Shown here: positions 28,055-37,248 of the stretch, in pieces
Numbering within the stretch: position 1 is the stretch's first letter
How the letters are laid out: every line of letters starts with the position of its first letter
Assembly: GCA_963734865.1 (NCBI GenBank)
Contig: CAVTIV010000007.1
Location: forward strand, 186,001-250,000
DNA length: 64,000 bases
Origin: CBDCUW01 sp963734865
GTDB taxonomy: Bacteria; Planctomycetota; Planctomycetia; Pirellulales; Pirellulaceae
Direction of reading: 5' to 3'
The notes under the pieces: model-generated
Told to the model about the DNA's origin: nothing
Database searches by the model: none
What the model saw: only the letters and a program-made list of their open reading frames with translations
Made by a program: the position numbers and the translations under genes

Positions 28055-29518
28055 ATGATCACGAAAACCTACGCGACATCGCTGTCGCTGCTGACCGACC
28101 TGTACGAACTGACGATGGCGTATGGCTATTGGCGGAACCAGATGCATCAGCGAACAGCGGTGTTTCATCTGTTTTTTCGCCATTGCCCGTTTGGGGGACA
28201 CTATGCGGTTGCGGCGGGCTTGGCGCCGGCGGTCGAGTGGCTGCGAACATTTTGCGTGACGCCCGAGGATATTGATTATTTGAGAACGCTCCGTGGCAAC
28301 GACGACATGCCATTGTTCTCGGACGAGTTTCTGGAGGCGATCAGCGGCATGCGATTGCAAGTGGATATCGATGCCATCCCCGAGGGAACCATCGTCTTTG
28401 CCCACGAGCCGATCGTACGAGTCAGCGGTCCGCTGTGGCAGTGCCAATGGATCGAGACAGCGCTGTTGAACATCATCAACTTTCAAACGCTGATCGCCAC
28501 CAAGGCATCACGCGTCTGTGATGCGGCCGATGGCGACCTGGTTGTGGAGTTTGGGATGCGACGTGCCCAGGGAATTGATGGCTCCCTGTCCGCCTCCAGA
28601 GCCGCGTTTATCGGTGGTTGTGGGGCGACCAGCAATGTGCTGGCCGGCAAGTTGTTGGGGATCCCGGTCAAAGGGACGCACGCCCACAGTTGGGTGATGT
28701 CGTTTGAAGACGAGCTGACATCGTTCCAAGCCTATGCCGACGCGATGCCCAACAATTGCATTTTTCTGGTCGATACATATGACACCATCGAAGGTGTGGG
28801 AAACGCGATCCGCGTCGGACAGCGGCTCAAGAAGGCAGGTCACAAAATGGTCGGAATCCGGCTCGATTCGGGTGACCTGGCAAGTCTGAGTATCCATTCG
28901 CGGCGATTGCTCGACGAGGCCGGCTTTCGCGATGCCGTGATCGTGGGCAGCAACGATCTGGATGAACATGAGATCGGCAGGCTGAAACGACACGGGGCGA
29001 CCATCGCAGTCTGGGGTGTGGGCACAAATCTGGTCACCGCGCGAGACCAACCCGCCCTCGGCGGCGTGTACAAATTGGCGGCCATTCAAGACGAATCGGG
29101 AGGCTGGCACCCTCGGATCAAGCTCTCGGAGTTGCCAATCAAGATTTCGACGCCCGGAGTCCAGCAGATACGTCGGTATTATGATGACCGATCAATGATT
29201 GGGGATGTCATTTTTAGCGAGTTGATCGGAGCGCCCGAATCGCCGCGGTCGGAATCCTTTTCGGGCGAGCAGGAACTGGAGTTTGCCGGTGCGACCGAGC
29301 ATCAAGATCTGTTGCAGCCCATCTTGCGCGGTGGTGAACCGGTCAGCTTCCTGCCAACGCTGGCAGATGTTCAACAACATGCGATCCGGCAGCGGTCATT
29401 GATTCCCGATCGATCGCGGCTCATTCACGGCGGCGAACCCTACCCGGTCGGGCTGGAACTTCGCCTGGCCGAACAGAAACGGCAAATGATACTCGAGGCG
29501 GAGACGAGCGATTCGTGA
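28055..29518 (+). CDS. pncB: Nicotinate phosphoribosyltransferase
   Basis: 487 residues from ATG 28055; the frame is open further upstream, and ATG 28016 is a weaker option. Motifs: LLTDLYELTMAYGYW at the N-terminus, EFGMRRAQG, KGTHAHSWVM with the phosphorylated His region, FLVDTYDTIEG, VGIRLDSGDLAS, GVGTNLVTA. It makes nicotinate mononucleotide from nicotinate and PRPP, the first step of the Preiss-Handler pathway. A nicotinamidase gene lies 1.9 kb downstream, so both NAD-salvage steps are close. Confidence 0.93.
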   Translation: MITKTYATSLSLLTDLYELTMAYGYWRNQMHQRTAVFHLFFRHCPFGGHYAVAAGLAPAVEWLRTFCVTPEDIDYLRTLRGNDDMPLFSDEFLEAISGMRLQVDIDAIPEGTIVFAHEPIVRVSGPLWQCQWIETALLNIINFQTLIATKASRVCDAADGDLVVEFGMRRAQGIDGSLSASRAAFIGGCGATSNVLAGKLLGIPVKGTHAHSWVMSFEDELTSFQAYADAMPNNCIFLVDTYDTIEGVGNAIRVGQRLKKAGHKMVGIRLDSGDLASLSIHSRRLLDEAGFRDAVIVGSNDLDEHEIGRLKRHGATIAVWGVGTNLVTARDQPALGGVYKLAAIQDESGGWHPRIKLSELPIKISTPGVQQIRRYYDDRSMIGDVIFSELIGAPESPRSESFSGEQELEFAGATEHQDLLQPILRGGEPVSFLPTLADVQQHAIRQRSLIPDRSRLIHGGEPYPVGLELRLAEQKRQMILEAETSDS

Positions 29519-29535
29519 TGCCGTGCGTCGATCGA

Positions 29536-31308
29536 TCACTTGTTGAGCGATTCGATCCATTCGTTGACTCGCTGTTCCAGTAGCGGCAGCGGAATCGAAC
29601 CCGCTTCCAGCACACGATCATGGAATGCGCGAATGTCAAATTTGTCGCCGAGTCGTTGTTCGGCGTCCTTGCGGATTCGCGAAATCGCCAGCTCGCCCGT
29701 TTTGTAAGCCAATGCCTGCCCCGGCCAGCCGATGTAACGATCGACTTCGGCGACAATGTTGTGTTCGCTTAGCGCGGTGTTGTCACGCATGTAATCGATC
29801 GCTTGCTGGCGAGTCCAACCCATCCAGTGAATACCGGTGTCGACGACCAAGCGGCTCGCTCGCCAAGCTTCCATGCTCAGCCGTCCAAAGTCTTGATAGG
29901 GATCCTTGTAGAATCCGATCTCTTTTCCCAGCCGTTCACTATACAACGCCCACCCCTCGATAAAGGCGGTGATGTTGCTTTCGCGGCTGATCGGATGCAA
30001 GTCTGTTAATTCGGCTTGCAGGGCCAGTTGCAGGTGATGACCTGGTACCGCTTCGTGCATGGAAAGTGATTCCAGTTGGTACAGCGGCCTGGACGCCAGG
30101 TTGTACGTGTTGACGTAATAGAATCCTGCTCGCGATCCATCCGTTGCCGGCGGCCAGTAGTATGCCGATGTGGTTTGCGGTGCGACGTAGGCCGGAACTT
30201 CGCGAATGCCATAGGGCGTGCGTGGCAATTTGCCGAACAGTTCAGGCAGCCGGCCGTCGGCGCGTTTGAGGATCAACGCGACTTGCTGCAAAAGTTGTTC
30301 CGGCGTCTGGGCATAGAACTTTGGGTCGGTCCGCAGGTGTTCCAGAAACTCGGGAAGACCGCCTGGGAAGTGGACCGCCCGGCGAATCGATTCCATTTCC
30401 TCTCGAATGCGAGCATTCTCCTTCAGACCCGTTTCGTGAATTTCCTCGGGAGAGACATCGATCGTCGTGAAGCGGCGAACTCGGTCGCGATAGAACGATC
30501 GACCGCCGGGCATCGCCGATGCGCCGATTGGACCGCGACACGCCGGTAAGTATTCATCTCTCAGGAAGTCGGCAAACCGCTGGTAGGCCGGCACGACGCT
30601 GGATTTGATCGCCCCGCGAATCTGATCGGCAAGCAGCTGCCACGTCGCGTCGTCCATCCGCTGATGGGATTCTTCCGAGATGTTTTTCATCAACAGCGAA
30701 TCGTCGGGATCTGCGACGATCTGCGCTTCGACCTGTCCCAATGAATCACGCATGATGATCGCCGGCTGTGTCAGTCCCTGTTCGATCCCGCCACGCAGCA
30801 ACTCGATCTGCTGGTCTGTGTAGCGTCCCATGTCGTTCAAACGAGCGATGTAGTTTCGAAAGTCGGATTCCGATTTCATGTTCATCAAACGGGGCAATTC
30901 CGGGAATTGAATGTGAAACCCTTCCCGGTTATTGATCGGCATCAAATGCGTCTTGAACTGAAAGTCGGCGAGTTGTTCGTCGAGTCGGAGCCGCAGGAGT
31001 TCGTGGTCGATCCGCGGATTGGATGACAACGCCTGCACGTCAATCGACATCAATTGGTCGAGATACTTGCGTCGCTGATCGGCTCGCCGCGCGATCGCAC
31101 CGAGGCTTTCATCGGCCAGACGATCTTGGCCACGCGGGTCACCGACATTGGTTGCCAGCATCGGCGACTCGGTCAGCTCGAACTGCCAAACATCGTCGAG
31201 CAGCGTTCTCAGTGCCAGATCGGCGGGCGACTGCGCCCGGAGCGTGCCGCCCAACAAGAACCCAATGAGCGTGACAAGGGTCAGTCGCGGCAGTGATAAT
31301 GCGAACAT
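29536..31308 (-). CDS. Secreted DUF885 family protein (probable metallopeptidase)
   Basis: 590 residues with a signal peptide (LVTLIGFLLGGTLRAQ). DUF885 signatures: long helical N-terminal half, YYVNTYNLASRPLYQLESLS, and the metal site HEAVPGHHLQLALQ followed about 30 residues later by AFIEGWALYSERLG, i.e. an HExxxGHH-type zinc site with a downstream Glu. Also WTRQQAIDYMRDNTALSEHN and YIGWPGQALAYKTGELAI. Substrate unknown. Convergent with pncB and divergent from pncA. Confidence 0.92.
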   Translation of the reverse strand: MFALSLPRLTLVTLIGFLLGGTLRAQSPADLALRTLLDDVWQFELTESPMLATNVGDPRGQDRLADESLGAIARRADQRRKYLDQLMSIDVQALSSNPRIDHELLRLRLDEQLADFQFKTHLMPINNREGFHIQFPELPRLMNMKSESDFRNYIARLNDMGRYTDQQIELLRGGIEQGLTQPAIIMRDSLGQVEAQIVADPDDSLLMKNISEESHQRMDDATWQLLADQIRGAIKSSVVPAYQRFADFLRDEYLPACRGPIGASAMPGGRSFYRDRVRRFTTIDVSPEEIHETGLKENARIREEMESIRRAVHFPGGLPEFLEHLRTDPKFYAQTPEQLLQQVALILKRADGRLPELFGKLPRTPYGIREVPAYVAPQTTSAYYWPPATDGSRAGFYYVNTYNLASRPLYQLESLSMHEAVPGHHLQLALQAELTDLHPISRESNITAFIEGWALYSERLGKEIGFYKDPYQDFGRLSMEAWRASRLVVDTGIHWMGWTRQQAIDYMRDNTALSEHNIVAEVDRYIGWPGQALAYKTGELAISRIRKDAEQRLGDKFDIRAFHDRVLEAGSIPLPLLEQRVNEWIESLNK

Positions 31309-31433
31309 TCTGGGATCGTCCGGTGGGTGGAATCGGTGCGGGAGTCATTGGAAGAGCTTATCGTAAAGAGGTCGGATTCTGGAACGACCGACCATGGGCA
31401 GGGACAAGATACAACCCCTCCGAGCAAGCGAAG

Positions 31434-32036
31434 ATGCGAGTATTATTGCTGATCGACATCCAAAACGACTTTCTCGATGGGGGTGCGTTAGCGGTCCCCG
31501 ACGGGAATGCTGTGATTGAAGTCGCCAATCATGCCATTGGCGAGGCTGAGCATGTGGTGGCAACACAGGATTGGCACCCAGCCGACCACGGAAGTTTTGC
31601 CAGCCAACATGGTTTGAAGGTCGGCCAGACATTCGCGTTGGATGGCTTGCCCCAGATTGCCTGGCCCGATCACTGCGTGCAAGGGACTCACGGCGTCGAA
31701 TTTGCCGAGCAATTGAGAAGCGACGAGATCGATCATGTCATCCGGAAAGGTACGTCGAAGATGGTCGACAGTTATAGTGCGTTCTTTGACAATGGCCACC
31801 GACAGTCGACCGGACTCGACGACTACCTGCGGTCGATCGGCACGTCGGAGCTGACGGTGATGGGTTTGGCGACCGACTATTGTGTCAAATACACGGTGCT
31901 CGATGCGCTGCAGTTGGGTTACCCGACGAGAGTCGTGTTGGCCGGTTGTCGTGGTGTCGACCTGAATGAAGGTGACGTCGAGACCGCGATTGACCAGATG
32001 CGCAATGCGGGAGCCGAAATCGTCTGTTCGACGTAG
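31434..32036 (+). CDS. pncA: Nicotinamidase
   Basis: 200 residues from ATG 31434, where MRVLLLIDIQNDF starts the fold; the upstream extension is out of keeping with the family. Asp of LIDIQNDF, Lys of IRKGTSK and Cys of GLATDYCVKYTV form the expected catalytic triad; DWHPADHGSF gives the metal-binding Asp/His set. It deaminates nicotinamide to nicotinate, feeding the pncB product in the same region. Confidence 0.93.
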   Translation: MRVLLLIDIQNDFLDGGALAVPDGNAVIEVANHAIGEAEHVVATQDWHPADHGSFASQHGLKVGQTFALDGLPQIAWPDHCVQGTHGVEFAEQLRSDEIDHVIRKGTSKMVDSYSAFFDNGHRQSTGLDDYLRSIGTSELTVMGLATDYCVKYTVLDALQLGYPTRVVLAGCRGVDLNEGDVETAIDQMRNAGAEIVCST

Positions 32037-32144
32037 CTTCCGGCGGCCGCAACGATCCCCTGAGAGTTCGCGGTGACAAACGACTACACTATCCCATTGC
32101 CACCTCCGTTCCATTTCCCACCCACCTGCCCGAAGAATCGCTTG

Positions 32145-32927
32145 ATGATGATGACGATGATGATGCGATATTGTTGCTTGCTGCTGACGGTGTGGATCGC
32201 TGCGGCTGCCGGGGCACAACAGGATTCCGATGCCGGCCTTCCGTTTTTGGAAACCTATCGTCAGGCAGCCACGGAGAGGTGGGAGGACGATATTCAAAAG
32301 CTGGAGGCACAGGACAAGAACGAGACGGATCCCGCCGACGCCGTGTTGTTCATCGGCAGCAGCAGCATTCGGCGTTGGGATGAAATCGCGATCGATATGG
32401 CGCCCTACCGAACCATCCGGCGGGGCTATGGTGGCGCCAAGTACAGCGATCTGGCGATCTATGCCCAACGATTGCTGCATCCCCATCAGTACCGGGCGCT
32501 GGTCATGTTCGTAGGAAATGATGTATCGGGAAGCGAGAAAGACCACACGCCCGAACAGGTCGAGCAACTGGTGCGTCACACCGTCGACGTTTCTCATCGG
32601 CACCAACCGACCGCACCGGTGTTTCTGATCGAGGTCACTCCGACAGGAAAGCGGTGGTCCGCTTGGACAAAAATCCGAGCGGTCAACGTTCGGCTTCGTG
32701 AGATAGCGCTGAGCACTCCGAACACCTATTTCATTGCCACGGCGGAGCAATACTTGTGGCCCGATGGCACACCCCGGGTGGACCTGTTCGTCGAAGACCA
32801 ATTGCACCTCAACTCGCGGGGTTACGATCTGTGGGCCGAATTGATTCGCCGACGTCTGGACGAAGTCTTTCGTCGGATGGCGGAGGCGAGTGCAGCGAGC
32901 GAGCAACCGGTCACAGCCGAAAATTGA
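32145..32927 (+). CDS. Secreted SGNH/GDSL hydrolase
   Basis: 260 residues from ATG 32145 in a run of Met codons, followed by a signal peptide (RYCCLLLTVWIAAAAGA). SGNH blocks: VLFIGSSSIRRW with the nucleophile Ser, RRGYGGAKYSDL with the Gly, VMFVGNDVSGSE with the Asn, and DQLHLNSRGYDLW with the Asp-x-x-His pair. The family acts as an esterase, often on carbohydrate esters; the substrate is unknown. The start codon cannot be fixed among several Met codons. Confidence 0.88.
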   Translation: MMMTMMMRYCCLLLTVWIAAAAGAQQDSDAGLPFLETYRQAATERWEDDIQKLEAQDKNETDPADAVLFIGSSSIRRWDEIAIDMAPYRTIRRGYGGAKYSDLAIYAQRLLHPHQYRALVMFVGNDVSGSEKDHTPEQVEQLVRHTVDVSHRHQPTAPVFLIEVTPTGKRWSAWTKIRAVNVRLREIALSTPNTYFIATAEQYLWPDGTPRVDLFVEDQLHLNSRGYDLWAELIRRRLDEVFRRMAEASAASEQPVTAEN

Positions 32928-33088
32928 GTTTCACGGTCGATTCTTTTGTTCCACGCCCCGGTTTTGCTCACCGCATTGCGGATTCCGGGGGGTGACGGAC
33001 CGTTTCTCGCTTGTGACCCGCGGAATCGAGTTCGTACACTTCGCCAGAGTCCGAGCACTTGAACGGAGAATGGGCGCCATTGGTCGGC

Positions 33089-36000
33089 ATGGAAGCCACC
33101 GCTGAACCGCGATTGATAAGGATTTGGTGTACAGAGCCAAGACTGTCGATCGCTGCTGCGCGGGGACTTTCGCTTGTCGCGGCGCGGCTTTCGCTTATCG
33201 CGGCGAGGTTTTCGCTTATCGCGGCGCGGGGATTCTTGGCGTTCTTGATTTGTCTGATCGTCGCATCCGATGCCGCCGGGCAACAGGTCGCCAGTCCAGC
33301 GGTTGCTGGCCGACACGTCGCTGGTCCAGAAGTCGGTCCCGATCCGATCGAAGTCAGCAGCGATTCGATCTACCGCTGGCGGATCGGTGACGCGGATGCA
33401 TCCCTACTGGAAGGTCATTGCATCATTCAACAGGCGGGTCGCCAGATGACCGCCGATTCGATCCTGTTGGTGGTCGATGGTGCGATCGGTCAGGTGCGCA
33501 ATCGGTTGGTGATGTCGGGTCTCCGCGAGGCTGGTCGACAACAATCCGATCAACCCCAGGCGGCCACGATTTGGACGCTCGCCGAGCCGACGATTCTGTC
33601 ACCCCGCTACCGCGGTGAGCCAAAAGAACCTCCAAAGCTGCTGGAATACTTGCCCGATTCGGGCGCCCTGACCGTGGGCAGCCTCGGCGCGATCCGGCAG
33701 GTGCAATTCCAGCAACCGATTGAGCCACAGCAGAATATGGAACTCAATGCGCCGGCGCCGATCACGTTATCCGACGGCGCGACGACGGGTGGCTTTCAGT
33801 TTTTTGTCGGCGGTGGGACAAGATCGGTGGAAGTCCTTGCTCGCGGGGCATCGATGCCGCCACAGATCGAAACGCTCAATCGACCGGAAACGGGCGAGAC
33901 CCTGATCGTCGCTCGCGGTGGTGTGACGGTCTTGATTCGCGATGTGACAGCACAATTGCCCGGCGGCGAGTTGCTGGAACTGGGTACGATTTCACTGTCG
34001 GCCGACCGAATCGTTGGCTGGTTGCCGCTGGTCACCAGGATGTTTGACGGAACGACCGATCTGTCTCAGGCTCAAGGCGAACTGTACCTCGAGGGTGACA
34101 TCGTTTTTCGACAAGGCGAACGCATCATTTACGCCGAGTCGATGTACTACAACGTCAGCGCCGAGCAGGGGATGGTGCTGGATGCCGAAGCGATCACGAC
34201 GATCCCGGAGTATCTGGGAATCGTCCGGCTGAAGGCCGATGTCCTGCAGCAAGTGGCTCGTGGCAACTTCATCGCCTTTGATGCCGCGATAACCAGCAGC
34301 CGGATGGGTGTGCCCCGATATTGGTTGCAAAGCGAACAATTGACACTGACCGATCGCGAGCAGCTGGTGTCCGACCCGATCACGGGGATGCCAACCATCG
34401 ATCGAGAACCGTTCGTCAATAGCAGCAACAACTTCGTCTATTTTTCGGGCGTCCCATTGCTTTACTGGCCAACGATGTCGACCAGTCTACAGCAACCCAC
34501 CTACTACGTGTCGGGAGTCAAGGTGAAGAACGACAGCATCTTCGGCACACAATTGCTGTTGGATTTCGATCTCTTCCAAATCTTGGGGATCGATAGCGCA
34601 CCGCCCGGAGTTCAATGGTCTTTGTCGACCGATTATTTGAGCAATCGTGGTCCAGCGATTGGGACAACGCTGGAATACCATGTCCCATCGTTGTTTGGTG
34701 TGCCGGGTCCGGTAAACGGATTCTTCGACAGTTGGATCATCCAAGATCATGGACTCGATACCCTCGGAGTCCATCGACGAAATCTGGTCCCCGAAAAAAC
34801 GACCCGCGGTCGAGCGCTACTGCGGCATCGACAATATTTGCCGAACGATTACGAACTCATCGCCGAAATCGGTTGGATCAGCGACTACAACTTTCTGGAG
34901 GAGTATCTGGAAAACGAGTGGGACAGCGACGTGGATCATCGCACCGCACTGCGGCTGCGAAAGTACATCGGCAGCCAGATGATTGACTTGTCGGCCAAAG
35001 CGCAGGTCAACGATTTCTTTACCGTGGATGAGCAATTACCACTGCTTGAGCACTACTTGATCGGCGGATCGTTGCTCAATGACTGGTTCACCTATTCGGC
35101 GCACAACAAGGTGGGTTACACGAATTTGAACGTCGGCCTGCCGCCGACCGATCCTGTGCAAGCGGCGGCAATGTCACCGATTCCCGGTCAGGTGAACGCG
35201 GGAGGAATCGTTGCTGGCACGCGACAAGAACTGCAGATGCCAATCAACATCGGTCCGGTCAAGCTTGTCCCCAGTATTTCGGGTGAGGCCAGCCACTATG
35301 GCGAAGCGACCGATGGTAGTCCATTGACACGCTTGGTCGGTCAAGCCGGAATGCGGGCAAGCCTGCAGATGTGGCGAATCGATCCGAGCATCGAAAGTAG
35401 TTTGCTGAACGTGCGTGGTTTGGCGCACAAGTTGGAATGGACGGCCGAGTACTTTTACGCCGACAGCAACACAAACTTCGAAGAATTGCCGCTCTACAAT
35501 CAGCTGGATGATATTTCCCAGACCCAGTTTCGCAGCCGGTTTATCCAAAACACCTTCGGTGGTGCGCTGCCGTCGAGGTTCGATCCGCGGACGTATGCAC
35601 TGCGTCATGGTTTACAGAAACTGGTGGCCAGTCCGAGCGATGTGATCGCCGACGACCTGCAGCAAGTCGGCTTGGGGCTCAATCAAAGGTGGCAAACCAA
35701 ACGCGGCCTTCCGGGTCGCGAACGCATCACCGATCTGTTTCAGTTCGACATGAACTTGTTGTTGTTCCCAAATGCAGATCGCGACAACTTTGGTGAAACC
35801 GTGGGCCCGGCGACCTATGACATGCGATATCACATCGGCGATCGAGTGACCTTCTTGACCGACGGTTATTTTGATTTCTTCGAGCAGGGATTGCGATCGA
35901 TCTCCGGCGGATTTCGTACCAGCCGCCCAGGATTGGGCGACGCCTACCTGGGTCTGTTGTCATTGGAGGGACCGATCAGCAGCACGGTGTTGATCAACAC

Positions 36001-36262
36001 GCTTGACTATCGAATGAACGAAAAGTGGATCTTGTCCGCCGGAACAACGTACGACTTCGGGCCGACAGGGAACGTCGGGCAGACACTCGCGGTGACGCGA
36101 ATCGGCGAGTCGTTGTTGTTGCAAGTGGCCGTGAACATTGACCGGGCTCGCTCAAACACCAGCGTCGGATTCTTGGTCGAGCCTCGTTTTTGGCCGTCAT
36201 CCAAGCGCGGTCGCGTCGGCGGTCAATTGATCGCACCTCCAGGCATCGAGGGCTTGGAATGA
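33089..36262 (+). CDS. lptD: LptD/OstA-like outer-membrane protein
   Basis: 1057 residues from ATG 33089; a TTG 30 bases upstream is also in frame. A long hydrophobic segment (GFLAFLICLIVASDAAGQ) serves as signal, preceded by a heptad repeat. The middle resembles OstA/LptD: GDIVFRQGERIIYAESMYYN, DAEAITTIPEYLGIVRLKAD, PLLYWPTMSTSLQQPTYYVS. The C-terminal ~500 residues alternate strands like a beta-barrel (YELIAEIGWISDYNFLEEYL and similar). LptD inserts LPS into the outer membrane; in planctomycetes the cargo is inferred. It overlaps the next gene by 4 bp. Confidence 0.78.
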   Translation: MEATAEPRLIRIWCTEPRLSIAAARGLSLVAARLSLIAARFSLIAARGFLAFLICLIVASDAAGQQVASPAVAGRHVAGPEVGPDPIEVSSDSIYRWRIGDADASLLEGHCIIQQAGRQMTADSILLVVDGAIGQVRNRLVMSGLREAGRQQSDQPQAATIWTLAEPTILSPRYRGEPKEPPKLLEYLPDSGALTVGSLGAIRQVQFQQPIEPQQNMELNAPAPITLSDGATTGGFQFFVGGGTRSVEVLARGASMPPQIETLNRPETGETLIVARGGVTVLIRDVTAQLPGGELLELGTISLSADRIVGWLPLVTRMFDGTTDLSQAQGELYLEGDIVFRQGERIIYAESMYYNVSAEQGMVLDAEAITTIPEYLGIVRLKADVLQQVARGNFIAFDAAITSSRMGVPRYWLQSEQLTLTDREQLVSDPITGMPTIDREPFVNSSNNFVYFSGVPLLYWPTMSTSLQQPTYYVSGVKVKNDSIFGTQLLLDFDLFQILGIDSAPPGVQWSLSTDYLSNRGPAIGTTLEYHVPSLFGVPGPVNGFFDSWIIQDHGLDTLGVHRRNLVPEKTTRGRALLRHRQYLPNDYELIAEIGWISDYNFLEEYLENEWDSDVDHRTALRLRKYIGSQMIDLSAKAQVNDFFTVDEQLPLLEHYLIGGSLLNDWFTYSAHNKVGYTNLNVGLPPTDPVQAAAMSPIPGQVNAGGIVAGTRQELQMPINIGPVKLVPSISGEASHYGEATDGSPLTRLVGQAGMRASLQMWRIDPSIESSLLNVRGLAHKLEWTAEYFYADSNTNFEELPLYNQLDDISQTQFRSRFIQNTFGGALPSRFDPRTYALRHGLQKLVASPSDVIADDLQQVGLGLNQRWQTKRGLPGRERITDLFQFDMNLLLFPNADRDNFGETVGPATYDMRYHIGDRVTFLTDGYFDFFEQGLRSISGGFRTSRPGLGDAYLGLLSLEGPISSTVLINTLDYRMNEKWILSAGTTYDFGPTGNVGQTLAVTRIGESLLLQVAVNIDRARSNTSVGFLVEPRFWPSSKRGRVGGQLIAPPGIEGLE
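33170..33232 (+). repeat. Three 21-bp tandem repeats in the LptD-like gene
   Basis: TCGCTTRTCGCGGCGMGG-type units occur three times in a row (33170, 33191, 33212) with few differences. They encode the heptads SLVAARL, SLIAARF and SLIAARG just before the hydrophobic signal segment. Confidence 0.8.
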
Positions 36263-36636
36263 CGCCCAATCGAACGCATTGGCTGACAAAGTTTGCCGTC
36301 GCCAAGGATGGATTGGTGTGGTCGATCCGCACGCAACGAAGCTTCTGGGTTCACTTGCCCCTTGCCGTCGCTGTGATCGTTGTCGCTGCCTGGCTGAAGG
36401 TCGAACCGTGGCGCTGGGGATTGCTGGTGATCGTGATCGCCGTCGTCTTGTCGGCCGAACTGATGAACACCGCCATCGAACAATTCGTGCGAGTCGTGCA
36501 TCCGGAGCACGCTCAACCCATCGGTCACGCACTCGACTCTGCCGCCGCCGCCGTATTGGTCGCGTCGATCGGGGCAGCGATCGTCGGCCTGATCACGTTA
36601 GGCGGTCCGCTGTGGAATGCGGTGATGGCGTCCTAG
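36259..36636 (+). CDS. Diacylglycerol kinase-like membrane protein
   Basis: 125 residues from ATG 36259, overlapping the LptD-like stop (ATGA). DgkA-family pattern: a cytoplasmic start with GLVWSIRTQRSFWVH, membrane helices (LPLAVAVIVVAAWL; GLLVIVIAVVLSAELMNTAIE; a third near 95-115) and the catalytic ELMNTAIEQFVR motif. Members phosphorylate diacylglycerol or undecaprenol. The tie to an envelope assembly gene fits a lipid-recycling role (inference). Confidence 0.87.
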   Translation: MTPNRTHWLTKFAVAKDGLVWSIRTQRSFWVHLPLAVAVIVVAAWLKVEPWRWGLLVIVIAVVLSAELMNTAIEQFVRVVHPEHAQPIGHALDSAAAAVLVASIGAAIVGLITLGGPLWNAVMAS

Positions 36637-36702
36637 ATCCAGCTGTCCGTTCTTTTCTACTGTCGCTCCTTGTTGACGGCCTCGATGGGTTCCGGTACTC
36701 AT

Positions 36703-37029
36703 TCACGTCGTTTGATCGATCACCCAATCGCGGTAGCCTGCCGAGGCGTCCGAAATCCTCAGCATGATGATTTGCGGTTCATCATAGGGGTGAAGTTGGG
36801 CCAGCCTTTCCTTGAGTGTCGGCCATGTGCGATGAGACGTTTTGATCATCAATCGGTACTCGCTTGCGCAGTGGACCTCGCCGGCCCAGCGATAGTGGCT
36901 TCGGATCGGTCCATCGATCTGTACACAGGCAGCCAACGTTTGATCAACCAAATCGCGTGCCAGCCGCTCCGCATCGTCGGCGGATTCGACCGTGGAAATG
37001 ACCAGAACCAATTCTGTTTCGTCACTCAT
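36703..37029 (-). CDS. cutA: CutA1 divalent-cation tolerance protein
   Basis: 108 residues covering the whole family: VLVISTVESADDAERLARDL, LAACVQIDGPIRSHYRWAGE, LMIKTSHRTWPTLKERL and HPYDEPQIIMLRISDASAGY. CutA1 forms very stable trimers; its cellular role, once linked to copper tolerance, is unsettled. Convergent with the diacylglycerol kinase gene. Confidence 0.93.
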   Translation of the reverse strand: MSDETELVLVISTVESADDAERLARDLVDQTLAACVQIDGPIRSHYRWAGEVHCASEYRLMIKTSHRTWPTLKERLAQLHPYDEPQIIMLRISDASAGYRDWVIDQTT

Positions 37030-37248
37030 TGGGCAACTTTCGATCGGGTATCGGAATGATCGTTCGCGGTCTCGGCAGGGTCTGATGGGATCTGTTGGCG
37101 ATCGGCAGGGGGCTGGGCAGGGGGGTGTCCGCTGTCACCAAGCCACCGATCGCCGTAGAACGGTCATAATATCCCTTGATCACTTTGACGTTGGGTTGAG
37201 CATGACAAATCGGCTGCTTTTTCCTCCCTCAACAACGAGAGTTCCATC

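Noticed and set aside
31488..32906. 472-codon minus-strand open frame
   Set aside because: Antisense to pncA and the SGNH hydrolase, both with full catalytic motifs; no family features on the minus strand.
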